The position numbers were made by a program, and so were the translations under genes. DNA of 51,694 nucleotides from positions 1 to 51,694 of the forward strand of contig MPNG01000009.1 of assembly GCA_002238905.1 (NCBI GenBank). Reading direction: 5' to 3'. Position 1 is the stretch's first letter; the number at the start of each line of letters is the position of its first letter. This DNA comes from Alphaproteobacteria bacterium bin98. GTDB lineage: Bacteria; Pseudomonadota; Alphaproteobacteria; Bin98. Positions 8,135-17,307 of the stretch are shown here, one piece after another. A model generated the notes under the pieces. It was given only the letters and a program-made list of their open reading frames with translations, searched no databases and was not told the origin of the DNA.

Positions 8135-10228
8135 ATGAAATGTCTATTTTTAATAATGTTGCCATTTTTGTTATTTGGAGCATTCATGGGTGGTGATGAA
8201 TACTATACTCAGTCTGATCCGGTGGAGGATTTTACGGTTTGTAAAGAGTTTTTTAAATCGAAACTTGAAATCGCTTTAGCAAGATCTGTGCAGACCTCAT
8301 CGTCGAAAAACGGACCCTGTGTCGCTCCTAATCCTGTGTCAGGCAGTATGACATCTGATGGAGTGATGCAGCCTAGAAATCAAGGACAAAAAGCTCAACC
8401 ATCTGTGCAGACCTCGTTGCCGAAAAACGCACCCTATATCGTTCCTGATCCTGTGCCAGACGATATGAAATCTTATGGAGTGATGCAGCCTAGAAATCAA
8501 GGAAAAAAAGCTCAACAATCTGTGCAGACCTCGTCGCCGAAAAACGCACCCTATATCGTGCCTGATCCTGTGTCAGACGATATGAAATCTTATGGAGCGC
8601 TGAAGCCTAGAAATCCAATAAAAAAAGCTCAACAATCTGCGCAGACCGCGTCGCCGGAAGACGTATACTATATCTTTCCTGAGAATACACCACACAAGCC
8701 GCATCTGATGAGAGTGCGACCAGAAGCAAGAAAAAGCCCTGCACTCGTGCAGACTCGGCCGACAGAAAACCAAGACTGTCTCGTTCTTGAGCATGTGCTA
8801 CAAAATTCGACTAGATCTTTGACACCACATTCGAAATCTGATGCAATGCTACAGACAAGCAGTCAAAAACAAAAAGAGTGTCACTCTGCTAAATGGATAC
8901 TTCCAAAGAATCTAGAAAGCAAAGGTTTGAAACTTGCTCAATTTAAGTGTGGAACCGCTTTAGCAAAAGAGGAAATGTGTCAGCACGAGCTGAGTATTTT
9001 CCAATTGGAATTATTCGATCCTTATGAAGACTTAAAAACGAAAAAAAGGCAATTTGAGGCAGCGATAGCTGCAGTGAATCAGCTGATCTCATTTTTTGAA
9101 AACTTTTATGAGATTGCAGATAATGAATCTCTTCAATCGAATCTATTTTGGTGTTGGGAAAAAGATAGAATGAAGTGTACACTGCCGCCAAAATCTGAGT
9201 TGAGGCATTCTATAAGTAAAACTTTTGTGCGAGAGCAGATTGAGCAAGTGAGTGCTGACGGATCTCGTGTGTTGGGTGTTGCGGAGTTACAATCATCTTA
9301 TGTCCAAGACAAGGTTCGGGAATGTGATGCGTTTTTTGCAAAATTTTCAGATGAATTAAACCAATTTTACACTGCGGAACAGCAAGAAAGGATGATGGGT
9401 TTTGTGAATCTGGGCTATGTATTTCCTTATTTTGAGAAAGATACAGGGGGTGTTGTAAACGCATGTGAGCGTATGGTAAAAGGGCTTCCTGTGGCGAAGG
9501 CTGCTTCAGAGGCTCCAGTGCAAAAGACACTAAAAGAGATGGCAGCAATCTTTGTAGGGAGACGCATGTGTCAACAACAGCTGCAGTTTATATTAGAGCA
9601 ATATTCAAAAGCCTGTACAACTCAAAAAAATATGGATCATCAATTTTTGCAATTAAAACAAAGATTTGATAGGTTGGATGCATTTTTTAGAAGAGCGTAT
9701 CAAATGAAACACGATGATCGTTTTTGTGTGTGCGTTGAGCCTTACATTTGGCTAGAAAGAGAAGAGACCTATGCGGCAACGAACGATGCTGGAGTAAAAA
9801 CTTTTTATACCTATGTGGCGACGAACAATGCTGGACCAAACACTTTTTGTGCACAGATGCTTTGTAAAGAGAGTGGTGCAGAATTTTCTGTTTTGGAGCT
9901 GTCTGTCATGCCATACGAGGCTTTCTGGAAAAAGAATGATCAAACTTTGAAATTGCTTCGAAAATTTAAGAATGCATTCAGGAGATACTGCGAGCGTGTA
10001 CAACGTGCAGGTTGCAATGCACCTTCCATGACTATAGAATCTTTATCAATGTATCTGAACATCGCCTCTATGCTCCCATATTCTCCTATGAGTCAGGATG
10101 TAAAATCTACTGAAGAAGAATGGCGGAAGCGTGTGATTGCGCAAGACAAGTCTGCTTCTGTGTGTGATCGGTATACTAGCAAATGGGAGCAATGGCAGAA
10201 AGATATAAAGCAAGTGTTAAGCTCATGA
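8135..10228 (+). CDS. Family-1 secreted protein with N-terminal repeats and two domains
   Basis: 697 residues from ATG of MKCLFLIMLPFLLFGA; the in-frame start at 8111 is rejected because it precedes the signal peptide. After a short acidic segment come three and a half copies of a 39-residue repeat (about 51-185; SVQTSSPKNAPYIVPDP type), probably disordered. A Pro/Ser-rich linker follows, then two family-1 domains at about 270-445 and 470-680. The first is diverged (WCWEKD instead of WKKT). The second has ELSVMPYEAF and contains a local 14-residue duplication (545-572). It ends without a visible terminator. Function unknown. Confidence 0.9.
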   Translation: MKCLFLIMLPFLLFGAFMGGDEYYTQSDPVEDFTVCKEFFKSKLEIALARSVQTSSSKNGPCVAPNPVSGSMTSDGVMQPRNQGQKAQPSVQTSLPKNAPYIVPDPVPDDMKSYGVMQPRNQGKKAQQSVQTSSPKNAPYIVPDPVSDDMKSYGALKPRNPIKKAQQSAQTASPEDVYYIFPENTPHKPHLMRVRPEARKSPALVQTRPTENQDCLVLEHVLQNSTRSLTPHSKSDAMLQTSSQKQKECHSAKWILPKNLESKGLKLAQFKCGTALAKEEMCQHELSIFQLELFDPYEDLKTKKRQFEAAIAAVNQLISFFENFYEIADNESLQSNLFWCWEKDRMKCTLPPKSELRHSISKTFVREQIEQVSADGSRVLGVAELQSSYVQDKVRECDAFFAKFSDELNQFYTAEQQERMMGFVNLGYVFPYFEKDTGGVVNACERMVKGLPVAKAASEAPVQKTLKEMAAIFVGRRMCQQQLQFILEQYSKACTTQKNMDHQFLQLKQRFDRLDAFFRRAYQMKHDDRFCVCVEPYIWLEREETYAATNDAGVKTFYTYVATNNAGPNTFCAQMLCKESGAEFSVLELSVMPYEAFWKKNDQTLKLLRKFKNAFRRYCERVQRAGCNAPSMTIESLSMYLNIASMLPYSPMSQDVKSTEEEWRKRVIAQDKSASVCDRYTSKWEQWQKDIKQVLSS
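8285..8680 (+). repeat. In-frame 117-base tandem repeat, about 3.4 copies
   Basis: Copies start at 8285, 8402, 8519 and 8636 (the last partial and diverged). Each encodes a 39-residue Pro/Ser/Gln-rich unit. Copies 2 and 3 are nearly identical; copy 1 and the partial copy 4 have drifted, so the edges look older. Confidence 0.93.
9767..9850 (+). repeat. In-frame 42-base duplication inside a domain
   Basis: Two adjacent copies (9767-9808 and 9809-9850) encode TYAATNDAGVKTFY and TYVATNNAGPNTFC, lengthening the loop between the W-motif and the FC strand. Confidence 0.85.
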
Positions 10229-10378
10229 GAAGAATTTAATAAAAAGTGATGTTTTTGAACGAGTTTTGATAGAAAGAAGGTTGTTATGCACTCGCTGTGA
10301 CTATGCTCTTGTATCAACTACTATGTGATTAATCAAACGGAAAGGGAGCGTAAAGTGTTGTTTTTTTTTAAAGAGAAT

Positions 10379-11014
10379 GTGCAGAAATATTTATTCTTAA
10401 TAATGTTGCCGGTTATTTTATTTGGAGCGGATCGGATGCCGTTTGCAGAAGATTGGAATCCTCCTTCTGTATACAAAATTTGTCAGAAAAAGTCGGATTG
10501 GCTAAGATCAGAATTATTAAAACCATATAAGGATCAAAAAAAGAAATTGGTCAAAAAAGAATTTCAGGATTTGATGTCATTTATGCGATCGATACCTGAG
10601 ATACAGGAAGCTTATTGTTTTGGTGTGTCTTGGGTCGATGAAGTCTACAAAAGAGATTGTAATTCATTTCAAAAGGTCCCGAATTCTAGAGGTGTCCATG
10701 ATTTAGAAAACAGTTTTTCTGTACTTAAGCTTTTTCAAGAGAGGCATGATAGGTTATATATGCATGGCATTGCTATACTTCCAAGTAAAGATTTTAAAGA
10801 AATTAATCAAGCATTATCCTGCATCTTCAATCATTACTCCAAGACAGAAGAGGACAGGGGTCATGCTTCAAGAGTGGATAGTTTTTTTTTAGCAGGATCT
10901 ATATTATATTGTTGTAACGCAAGACAAGAATATATTACCCAATGGGAAAATTATTTAGAGGAGAAACTAGCGGATGATGATAAGAGCGCAAATTGGGAGC
11001 AAGGAGTGCGCTAA
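10379..11014 (+). CDS. Family-1 short secreted protein, GTG start
   Basis: 211 residues if it starts at GTG 10379 (reads VQKYLFLIMLPVILFGA; initiated as Met). Relatives have ATG followed by AAATAT. Here the bases fit loss of two bases (AT) from a leader ending GTGCAATG, which destroyed the normal start and brought an upstream GTG into frame. Another GTG at 10325 would add 18 residues before the signal peptide. The mature part matches the gene at 47239 closely (PPxxYKICQxxSDxLRxELLKP; IPxIQ) and forms a subgroup lacking WKKT. The shared terminator and flank downstream show that a whole unit was duplicated. Expression depends on the weak start. Confidence 0.75.
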   Translation: MQKYLFLIMLPVILFGADRMPFAEDWNPPSVYKICQKKSDWLRSELLKPYKDQKKKLVKKEFQDLMSFMRSIPEIQEAYCFGVSWVDEVYKRDCNSFQKVPNSRGVHDLENSFSVLKLFQERHDRLYMHGIAILPSKDFKEINQALSCIFNHYSKTEEDRGHASRVDSFFLAGSILYCCNARQEYITQWENYLEEKLADDDKSANWEQGVR

Positions 11015-11622
11015 TAGAGCGAAAGATGGAGCGTGAGGGTGGGGTTTTAACAGAAGAAAATCGCTCTCAACAAATACGTAAAGAGTATCCACTATAGGAG
11101 ATGTTCTTAGAACGACGCCGTTCGGTAGTGATGAAAAAAGGGGGGATCCTCCTTTTATTACTTTCGTCCATGTTTTATATTTGTGTGGGATTTTTCATGC
11201 AATAACGTTTGACAATATCTTGATATTTTTTCTCAAATACAAAACCGAATAGTTTAAGTGCGTAAGAGATCTGATGCGACACTGTCAATACTGTCTGCAA
11301 GCTTGTTTTTTTGATGATGTGCTCTCATTTCTCTCTGGTGATGAATGGCGGTGGTTACTTTTTCTGCCAATCGTATCCTTTCAGAATATTGAGGCGTGTG
11401 ATCAGCATGGTGTGTCGTGTAGAGGTGCTTCGACTTGAATAATCTGTTTGACTTCAACTTTGCTTGCATTGCAGAGTATCAGTTGCGAGAAATTTGAATG
11501 GGTGATAAAATTACTATAATCACAGCAATATTTATGATGCTGAGGCTGTGCAAATCATAACTATGTTATTGACAAAACAACAGATAGAGCCGGGGGGGGA
11601 GTATTTTTAAGGAGTGTATGAA
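11015..11622. other. Intergenic region with terminator
   Basis: Contains a block shared with 47848-48075 (a CAAATACGTAAAGAG-like segment, then terminator, then CGTCCATGTTT and TTTTTCATGCAATAA), marking it as a duplicated 3' flank. No credible gene; the - strand frame at 11254-11469 has no support. Confidence 0.55.
11134..11157 (+). terminator. Rho-independent terminator (copy 1 of 3)
   Basis: AAAAGG-G-GGATCC-T-CCTTTT folds into a hairpin with one G-U pair and a T-tract. Same family as those at 12675 and 47989, and followed by the same CGTCCATGTTT sequence. Confidence 0.75.
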
Positions 11623-12645
11623 GTGAAATATTTATTATTAATAATGTTGCCGATTATTTTATTTGGAGCAAAAGAGACATTACCGATTGTGGGAGAAGGA
11701 GAAAAAACTGAAGATAGCCCCTTTCAGCTCTGTCAGAAAAGTGTGGATGCACTGTTAACACTAAAGCGATCAAAATATGATGATGGTGCAACGAAGATGG
11801 CGCAATCTCTTGTCATGGATCGAGAGTTTAACAATCTGAAGACAATTTTTTCACAGTTCGTTGGTATTAATGTTGCTGACTTTAGTCACTGTATGGTGTG
11901 GAAAAAAACAAAAGCAATGGTGTGGAAAGATGATATAGTAACACAAATAGATAGCTTTGAATGGTCTACAGAACTCTCAACAGATAAATCTGCACATTAT
12001 GTTGTCTTGTATGGTGCTGCTGAAAATATCGTCAATTCTTGTGTGTTTGTTGCACACCAGTCAAGTGCCGATATTTCTGAAGATGATAAGAAATGTTTGG
12101 AATTTTTTAAAAAATTTGATTTTAGTGAGCAAAGCCATTCAACTTTGCCGACTGTTGATAGTATGAAGCATTATTTGCGTTTTGCTTTGATTTTTCCTGC
12201 AATAGAGTATCAGGTGCAGCGGGAAGAATGGAAAAAATTTAAGGAGGAACGTGCAAAAGCGGAGCAAAATCTTCCAAAAAGGTGGCAAGATGGGCTCAAA
12301 GATCTTGAAGTAGCGTGTCAAGATGGGCTCAAAGATCTTGAAGTAGCGTGTCAAGATGAGGCGGAAAAGCTTAAAATGTGTGAAACCAAGAAGCAAATCC
12401 TTACTCTTTTAGAAAGGATCAACGAGTGGAAAAAATGGCGGACAACGCAGGAAATTCTTACTCTTGCAGAAAGTCTCGACGAATGGCAGAAATTGCGGAC
12501 AACGCAGGAAATTCTTACTCTTTTGCAAAGTCTCGATAAGTGCAAAGAATTTTGGACAACATGGGAAAATAAGGAAAAAACTCTTCAAAATGATTGGAAA
12601 AAGACTTATAAGCTAAAGTGGAATGGATTGTCTGCATCAAGTTAG
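11623..12645 (+). CDS. Family-1 secreted protein with helical C-terminal repeats, GTG start
   Basis: 340 residues starting at GTG 11623, which stands exactly where relatives have ATG before AAATATTTATTA (VKYLLLIMLPIILFGA). An alternative GTG at 11614 is three codons earlier. The mature N-terminal half is a diverged family-1 domain (C-Q-K first helix, MVWKKT, a strand around VVLYG). The C-terminal 120 residues are two sets of tandem helical repeats: 11 residues x2 and 19 residues x3 (EILTLAESLDEWQKLRTTQ type), likely coiled coil. A strong terminator follows. Function unknown. Confidence 0.85.
   Translation: MKYLLLIMLPIILFGAKETLPIVGEGEKTEDSPFQLCQKSVDALLTLKRSKYDDGATKMAQSLVMDREFNNLKTIFSQFVGINVADFSHCMVWKKTKAMVWKDDIVTQIDSFEWSTELSTDKSAHYVVLYGAAENIVNSCVFVAHQSSADISEDDKKCLEFFKKFDFSEQSHSTLPTVDSMKHYLRFALIFPAIEYQVQREEWKKFKEERAKAEQNLPKRWQDGLKDLEVACQDGLKDLEVACQDEAEKLKMCETKKQILTLLERINEWKKWRTTQEILTLAESLDEWQKLRTTQEILTLLQSLDKCKEFWTTWENKEKTLQNDWKKTYKLKWNGLSASS
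12289..12354 (+). repeat. In-frame 33-base duplication
   Basis: Two identical-looking copies encode DGLKDLEVACQ (12289-12321, 12322-12354). Confidence 0.92.
12394..12564 (+). repeat. In-frame 57-base tandem repeat, 3 copies
   Basis: Copies at 12394, 12451 and 12508 encode a 19-residue helical unit (ILTLLxSLDEWxKxRTTQE type). The middle copy is closest to both neighbours. Confidence 0.9.
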
Positions 12646-12674
12646 AATAGTGCTTTGCGCAATCAGAAGTGATA

Positions 12675-12703
12675 AAAAAAGGAGGAAATAATCCTCCTTT
12701 TTT
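12675..12703. terminator. Rho-independent terminator (copy 2 of 3)
   Basis: A-tract, AGGAGGA, short loop, TCCTCCT, T-tract. The stem is perfect and usable on both strands. It lies about 30 bases after the stop of the gene at 11623. Confidence 0.88.
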
Positions 12704-12938
12704 ATTGTCGTCCATGTTTTGTATATGTGTAGATTTTGTGACCTTATTTTCTTCAAAAAATTAAGATTCTAAGTTTGAAATCGTAAAATATATTTGATGT
12801 GATTAAGATCTCTCCTTTTCATCTGCTTGGGTATTACCTTAAATCAGAGTATTTAAGGAGGTCAAAGAGGGAGCAAGGTAAATGACATAATATGCTTTGG
12901 GTTTGTGTTGATAGAGCCTGACCCTAGTTGTAAATTAC

Positions 12939-12966
12939 TTGACGTATTTGCACTTTTTGGTATAAA
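12939..12966 (+). promoter_or_regulatory. Promoter-like element
   Basis: TTGACG, 16-base spacer, TATAAA. A related element is at 18054-18081. It is 400 bases from the next start (13366), so the target is uncertain. Confidence 0.4.
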
Positions 12967-13365
12967 TCTTTGAGAGTTTGGCGTGATAATTTGTGGAATT
13001 GTGTAGTGCATTTTATTTTTACTATCAAGAAAATAATTTGATTGAAAGTGGTGTTTGAAGGCGCAAAGGAAAAAAGGTCTGGAGCGATTTTTCTGAATAA
13101 ACTTGTTGTTTGCAAATATGAAATATCCATGCATTTCCTGCAATATATGGAGCGTTTATTGACAGAGTTTTAATTTTATGTGACAATCTGATTTGCAAGG
13201 TGATATGTTTTGTGGAAGGGGTGATCAAAATCTCTGTTATTTGAAAAACATGTATGAATTCAGTGAATCATTGCAGGAGTTTCCTCGTCATGAAACATCG
13301 ATTACCCTTATAATGTGGCTCTGCCATATAATGTTTTTTTTGAGAAAATATAAGGATCATATAAA

Positions 13366-13914
13366 ATGAAATATTTATTTTTAATAATACTACCAGTTAT
13401 TTTATTTGCAGCGACGAGCCAAAAGATGCAAGAAACTTCTGAAATCACGAGTGCTAGAGCTGAAAAAATGCAATTAATATCAGCAAAATTTGATGCAGCT
13501 CTCATGAATTGTCGATTTTCTTTACTGAAAACAGCAGCTCAGGAGGTAGAGGATCTCTGTCGAGAAGCGTATGGTATAGAAAAGGGCTGCATGCGTTTAG
13601 TGATTAACCCTTGTGTGTTGCACAAAATTGAAAATGGTAGGTTAGCTCTTTTAAACTCAGACTCTTCTGATACACAAGGTTTTCGTCAATGTCATCTGCT
13701 CAACATGCAAAAAATAGACTGGGTGCTTGCTTTTCACGTACGAAAAGAGTCTTTTCGTGAGATTGAGGGGAGATGGGATATGATCCAAAGACAATTTTCG
13801 GATGATATTAAGGGTGCCAAAACTCAAATTTCTGAGGAAAAAATAAAGAATGGTGTATTGTTGTCCGCTTTATTTTATCCTTTTGGTAATAATATACAGA
13901 TTCTAACCCAATGA
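13366..13914 (+). CDS. Family-1 secreted protein, short subgroup B
   Basis: 182 residues, starting MKYLFLIILPVILFAA right after the AT-rich leader. It belongs to a compact subgroup with the genes at 38119, 48440, 49244 and 50085. Shared features are an early RxMxxISxKFxxA helix, VxDxCRExYxIExGxMRLxINP, a DSxSSDTQGFR segment, a WVLxFxVRxExFREI strand-helix and a short C-terminus ending in ITQ. The classical VMPY block is replaced by FHVRKESF. The 3' flank (13915-14090) is the same repeated intergenic element that follows the other subgroup members. Predicted exported; function unknown. Confidence 0.88.
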   Translation: MKYLFLIILPVILFAATSQKMQETSEITSARAEKMQLISAKFDAALMNCRFSLLKTAAQEVEDLCREAYGIEKGCMRLVINPCVLHKIENGRLALLNSDSSDTQGFRQCHLLNMQKIDWVLAFHVRKESFREIEGRWDMIQRQFSDDIKGAKTQISEEKIKNGVLLSALFYPFGNNIQILTQ

Positions 13915-13923
13915 GAGCAAATA

Positions 13924-14090
13924 TAGCAGTTGAAATCTTTGATTCTGAAGGTATATGCAAATCCTCACTGTCTCCACGACCCTAGAAATACTCAGAACTA
14001 AGGTATGATTTCTGTCACTACTGCAAGGTGGTAGTTTTGAGCCTGCATATCAAAGAACAAAGTAAATCATAAGATTGCAAACAGTGTGTT
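13924..14090. repeat. Conserved intergenic element (copy 1 of 4)
   Basis: Begins GTTGAAATCTTTGATTCTGAAGG-like and includes AAGGTATGATTTxTGT and ACTACTGCAAxGGTGG. Other copies follow the genes at 48440, 49244 and 50085. It contains a GGxAG/CTxC hairpin candidate and lies upstream of the next family-1 gene. Confidence 0.7.
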
Positions 14091-14106
14091 TCCCAATGAG
14101 TGTGCG

Positions 14107-14997
14107 ATGAAATATTTATTTTTAATGATGTCATCGGTTATTTTGTTTGGAGCAGAAGTCCTAGCTTTATGCGGAAAAGAAAGTTCTACTTCCTTCTTGG
14201 AAGAAAGTGAGGAGTTTAAGGATCCTGATCTTTATGATTTTATGTTTGCGACACCTCAACAAAAACGCAATATGTATGAGACGCAGGTGCCTCTTATATT
14301 ATCAAAAGCATCAGAACCTTGTGAAGGCCTAGAAGAGCAGAAGACGCTATTTTGTGTGCTGCGCAAAGAAATCTACAGGCTGAGGTCATTTTTGCGATAT
14401 CGATATAACATTAAAGATGATAGTAAAAAATATTATAGAGTGCAGAGGTATCTGAACTCTTGGGTTTGGAAAGAAAAAGAAGGGGATTTTACCCCCGTAG
14501 GGAATGTGAGAGATAACTTAGATAATACACAAAAAGACTTTTTTTGTGTATTGATGCTTTGGGGGGATAAGAGAAGCGAGCGTTGTTCTTTGCTAGGTAT
14601 TGCTGTAATGCCATACGACTATTTCCTAGAAACTACTCAGAAATGTTGTGAAATTTTTGCAAAATTTCAGCATGCTATCGAAGATTTAAAAGAACCTGAA
14701 GAAAGTATTGACACAATGAAGGGTTGTTTGTCTGTAGGTATGATGTGCCCTTATTTGAAAAAAGATAAAGAGTCTGCTGTAAAAGAGTGGATAGGTCGTA
14801 CAGTGAAGCATAATTGTGCTGTATATGAATGTATACAAAACACCCACCTCACAGGTGGTGGCGTATATGATTGCACAGAAAAAAGCGTCCTCAGTGAATG
14901 GAAGGGTTGTGTGATTCGTCTTCAGCGTACATGGAATCCTTTAGAACTTCATTTTTGGCATACAGATGAGTGTCAAGAGCCTAAAAAAGATCTCTGA
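14107..14997 (+). CDS. Family-1 secreted protein, one domain
   Basis: 296 residues from the ATG of MKYLFLMMSSVILFGA; the start at 14086 would place seven residues before the signal peptide. One full family-1 domain lies at about 50-235: ILSKASEPC, REIYRLRSFLRYRYNI, VWKEKEGDF, FFCVLMLW, LLGIAVMPYDYF, CPYLKKDKES. A C-terminal extension (about 240-296) contains Cys, Trp and His. It is close to the gene at 27126 (shared YDFM, SKASExC, LFCVLREEIYxLR), and a fragment of a similar gene survives at 50790-50914. Function unknown. Confidence 0.9.
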   Translation: MKYLFLMMSSVILFGAEVLALCGKESSTSFLEESEEFKDPDLYDFMFATPQQKRNMYETQVPLILSKASEPCEGLEEQKTLFCVLRKEIYRLRSFLRYRYNIKDDSKKYYRVQRYLNSWVWKEKEGDFTPVGNVRDNLDNTQKDFFCVLMLWGDKRSERCSLLGIAVMPYDYFLETTQKCCEIFAKFQHAIEDLKEPEESIDTMKGCLSVGMMCPYLKKDKESAVKEWIGRTVKHNCAVYECIQNTHLTGGGVYDCTEKSVLSEWKGCVIRLQRTWNPLELHFWHTDECQEPKKDL

Positions 14998-15430
14998 AGA
15001 TGCCTTTGATTTATGCTGATCAAATCTTATGCCTCACCCTAGAAAATCCTTAACGTGTTTGCAATTTTGAGAGTCACATTTAGAATGGTATTTTTCTGTT
15101 ATGATTAATAATGGTGTTCATTTGTACCTCCACTTGTCTCAATCGATAAAGGAATAATATAACATTTGTGTTAAGGTTTTGTTATAGTATTTTAATATTG
15201 TAGGGATTGACTGTCGGCAGGAAGCTCGTGCAAAGGTGATGCGACTTGCAAGATCTGTAGATCTCTGTATTTAATGCTGCGTGTCACTTCTCACAGTGCT
15301 GCAATAGCGGTACAGGATATGATAAGAATCAAAAAATCTCCGTATTATGTCAAAAGTTTTTCTTGAGGTTGTGTCGAATAACTAAGTAGTTTGAATAATT
15401 ATCAATAGTGTGTTTTTAAGAGAGTGGAAA
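14998..15430. other. Intergenic region with shared 80-base block and promoter-like box
   Basis: A block at about 15038-15120 (CCTTAACGTGTTTGCAATTTTGAG) recurs at 17165-17250 and 18047-18118. A TGTTATAGT extended -10-like box lies at 15181-15188. A short GATGCGACTTGCA motif near 15238 recurs near 26918. No gene seen. Confidence 0.5.
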
Positions 15431-16906
15431 ATGAAATATTTATTTTTAATAATATTGCCAGTAGTTTTGTTTGGAGCAAAAAAGCAACCATGGGACGAAG
15501 CAGTAATAGCTTTGCTTCCAAAGATAAGGATGCACGAATTTGCCCCTCTGAAGAAAAAATCTTACATTATGAAGCAAAAGATTGACGCTATGAAGATGAA
15601 GCCTGAAGAAATTTTTTATTTTTCCAAAAGTGCTTTTGAGGTTAGCCGTCAAATATGTCAGGAAAAGTTAGACAGTGTACTCTCCTTAGCTTCAGAGCAT
15701 TTTGCGGACTCAAGCGATAGGGAGGATCAATTTGTGCGGATGATGAGCACAGTTGATCATCTCCGCCTACTTCTAGCAGAGCGGTTTAATGTTCAACAAG
15801 ATGAATGTTATAGGATCTGTAGTCCTTACATCTGTAAGAAAACAGGTGGTGATTTGGTAATAATGCTAAGGCAGGATTGTCAGGAAGATGAAGATAATCA
15901 AGACATTTTTTATTTAGCTCAAATCTTGAAATGGAAGAAGTGCGCCTTAGACACACATGATTTTTTGTTTTTTTCTGAAGTTCCATGCCAAGAATGCAGT
16001 ATGATGCAGAATCAATACTCTCGGCTTGTGAGAAGATTTTCGCATGAATTCAGAATTTTTTCTAGTCAATTTTGTCCGGAAATGCAAAATATGGGCGCGC
16101 CACTTTTAAATACTCAAGATTTTAATGCTAGGCTTAAGTGTCGAGTTATCGAAAAAATACGAGCAGTGCATATTACTGTGAGGATCGCTTTAAGTTTTTG
16201 TTATTGTCTGGAAAATCAAGAATTAGCTATAAAAAAATGGGACTCTGCCCTGGCTTGTCAAGCAGTGCGGCTCAAGCGAGTAGAAGAAGGGTTGGCAAAG
16301 CGAGCAGAGAGAGAGGATGAGATAAGAAAGGAATTGTCTGCTTTTCTAATGACTGATGTTCAAGGAAAGCGGGCAATGTTTCGGAAACATATAAAGCTTA
16401 TGCAATTACAATTGCCTGACAAGGGGCAATCTAGGCAGCAGCAAGGTGAGGAGGTGATGATCGAAATGGATTATCTTATGTTGTTTGTGCAAAAAATGTA
16501 TAATATAACAACCAGGGACCGTCTTGAGGGGGAGTCTTACAGGTACGCTTGGCGAACCAAAGACCCTAAATCTTGGATTGTACACACTGATCTTCACCAT
16601 TCTTTTTACTCTGTAAGAGCGTTTTATAAAGTTTGCGGTCATTCTCGTTTCTTTGTGGGTCTTGGTATCATACTCAGTTCGAATTGCCAGGTAATTGATG
16701 CACAATATTCTGCATTTACTGAAAAATTTTCCCTTGAAATCCAAAGCTTATCTCTAATAAATCAGTGTCTTCCTCAAGCAATGAAGGATTGTTTGCGCTT
16801 CAGTCTTACCTTTGATTTTCTGGAAAGCGCAGAATCTGCACTGCTATGGAAATCTTATATAGATCATTTGAATTTTGGTGATCCCCCCTTCAAGATAATT
16901 TTGTAG
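15431..16906 (+). CDS. Family-1 secreted protein, two domains
   Basis: 491 residues from ATG of MKYLFLIILPVVLFGA; the start at 15410 lies before the signal peptide. Two domains at about 65-285 and 300-485. The first has ICKKTGGDL, a DFLFFSEVPC segment in place of LLDIAVMPY and an ALSFCYCL end. The second has YAWRTKDPKSW, FFVGLGIILSS and a final helix around LRFSLTFDFL. The gene at 22097 and its frameshifted remainder are a close paralogue over the full length, so this copy shows what the intact form looks like. Function unknown; predicted to be exported. Confidence 0.9.
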   Translation: MKYLFLIILPVVLFGAKKQPWDEAVIALLPKIRMHEFAPLKKKSYIMKQKIDAMKMKPEEIFYFSKSAFEVSRQICQEKLDSVLSLASEHFADSSDREDQFVRMMSTVDHLRLLLAERFNVQQDECYRICSPYICKKTGGDLVIMLRQDCQEDEDNQDIFYLAQILKWKKCALDTHDFLFFSEVPCQECSMMQNQYSRLVRRFSHEFRIFSSQFCPEMQNMGAPLLNTQDFNARLKCRVIEKIRAVHITVRIALSFCYCLENQELAIKKWDSALACQAVRLKRVEEGLAKRAEREDEIRKELSAFLMTDVQGKRAMFRKHIKLMQLQLPDKGQSRQQQGEEVMIEMDYLMLFVQKMYNITTRDRLEGESYRYAWRTKDPKSWIVHTDLHHSFYSVRAFYKVCGHSRFFVGLGIILSSNCQVIDAQYSAFTEKFSLEIQSLSLINQCLPQAMKDCLRFSLTFDFLESAESALLWKSYIDHLNFGDPPFKIIL

Positions 16907-17307
16907 GTTTGTGTTTTTGGATATAAATATTTTAGAGTGTTGGGTATTATAATTTGTGGAGTTGTGCAAAAGATGATGACCAAGAAATGTCGCTGTTTCT
17001 GCATTTGTTCCCTCTGTTTGCTTATATGAGAAATCCAAATGAGATTGCAGTAGAAGGATATTCCATCGAGTGAGATAGTCTGAGACAATAAGTCAGTCAG
17101 GTGTGCAAGATTTGATAAAATACCTGGAGGATTGATGCTTAGCATTAAGAGATATTCACCTCTTCTGCTAGAAAAACCTTAATATGTCTGCAATTTTGAG
17201 TAGCACATTTGGATGTACAGGCACTTTTCTTTTATGCTTAATAACTGTGATGCTATCATGATCTATATTATTAATAATGTAGTGTGTGTTTTTATAGAGT
17301 TTCTAAA
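16907..17307. other. Intergenic region of shared blocks
   Basis: The first 100 bases resemble 12955-13040; the segment at about 17165-17250 is the recurring 80-base block. No gene, no clear terminator. Confidence 0.45.

Larger units (their letters stand above)
12646..13365. other. Intergenic region built of shared blocks
   Basis: 720 bases without a supported gene. Segments around 12935-13010 resemble 16900-16970 (TATAAAT, AATTTGTGGA, TTGTG) and 19285-19325, so this is a duplicated upstream region. A promoter candidate is at 12939-12966. Frames on the - strand are long only because the sequence is AT-rich. Confidence 0.5.

Noticed and set aside
11254-11469. 71-codon frame on the - strand in the 11015-11622 gap
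   Set aside because: No ribosome-binding site, signal or resemblance; AT-rich chance frame.
12862-13228. Overlapping - strand frames in the 12646-13365 gap
   Set aside because: The sequence matches other intergenic blocks, and the frames are not conserved in those copies.
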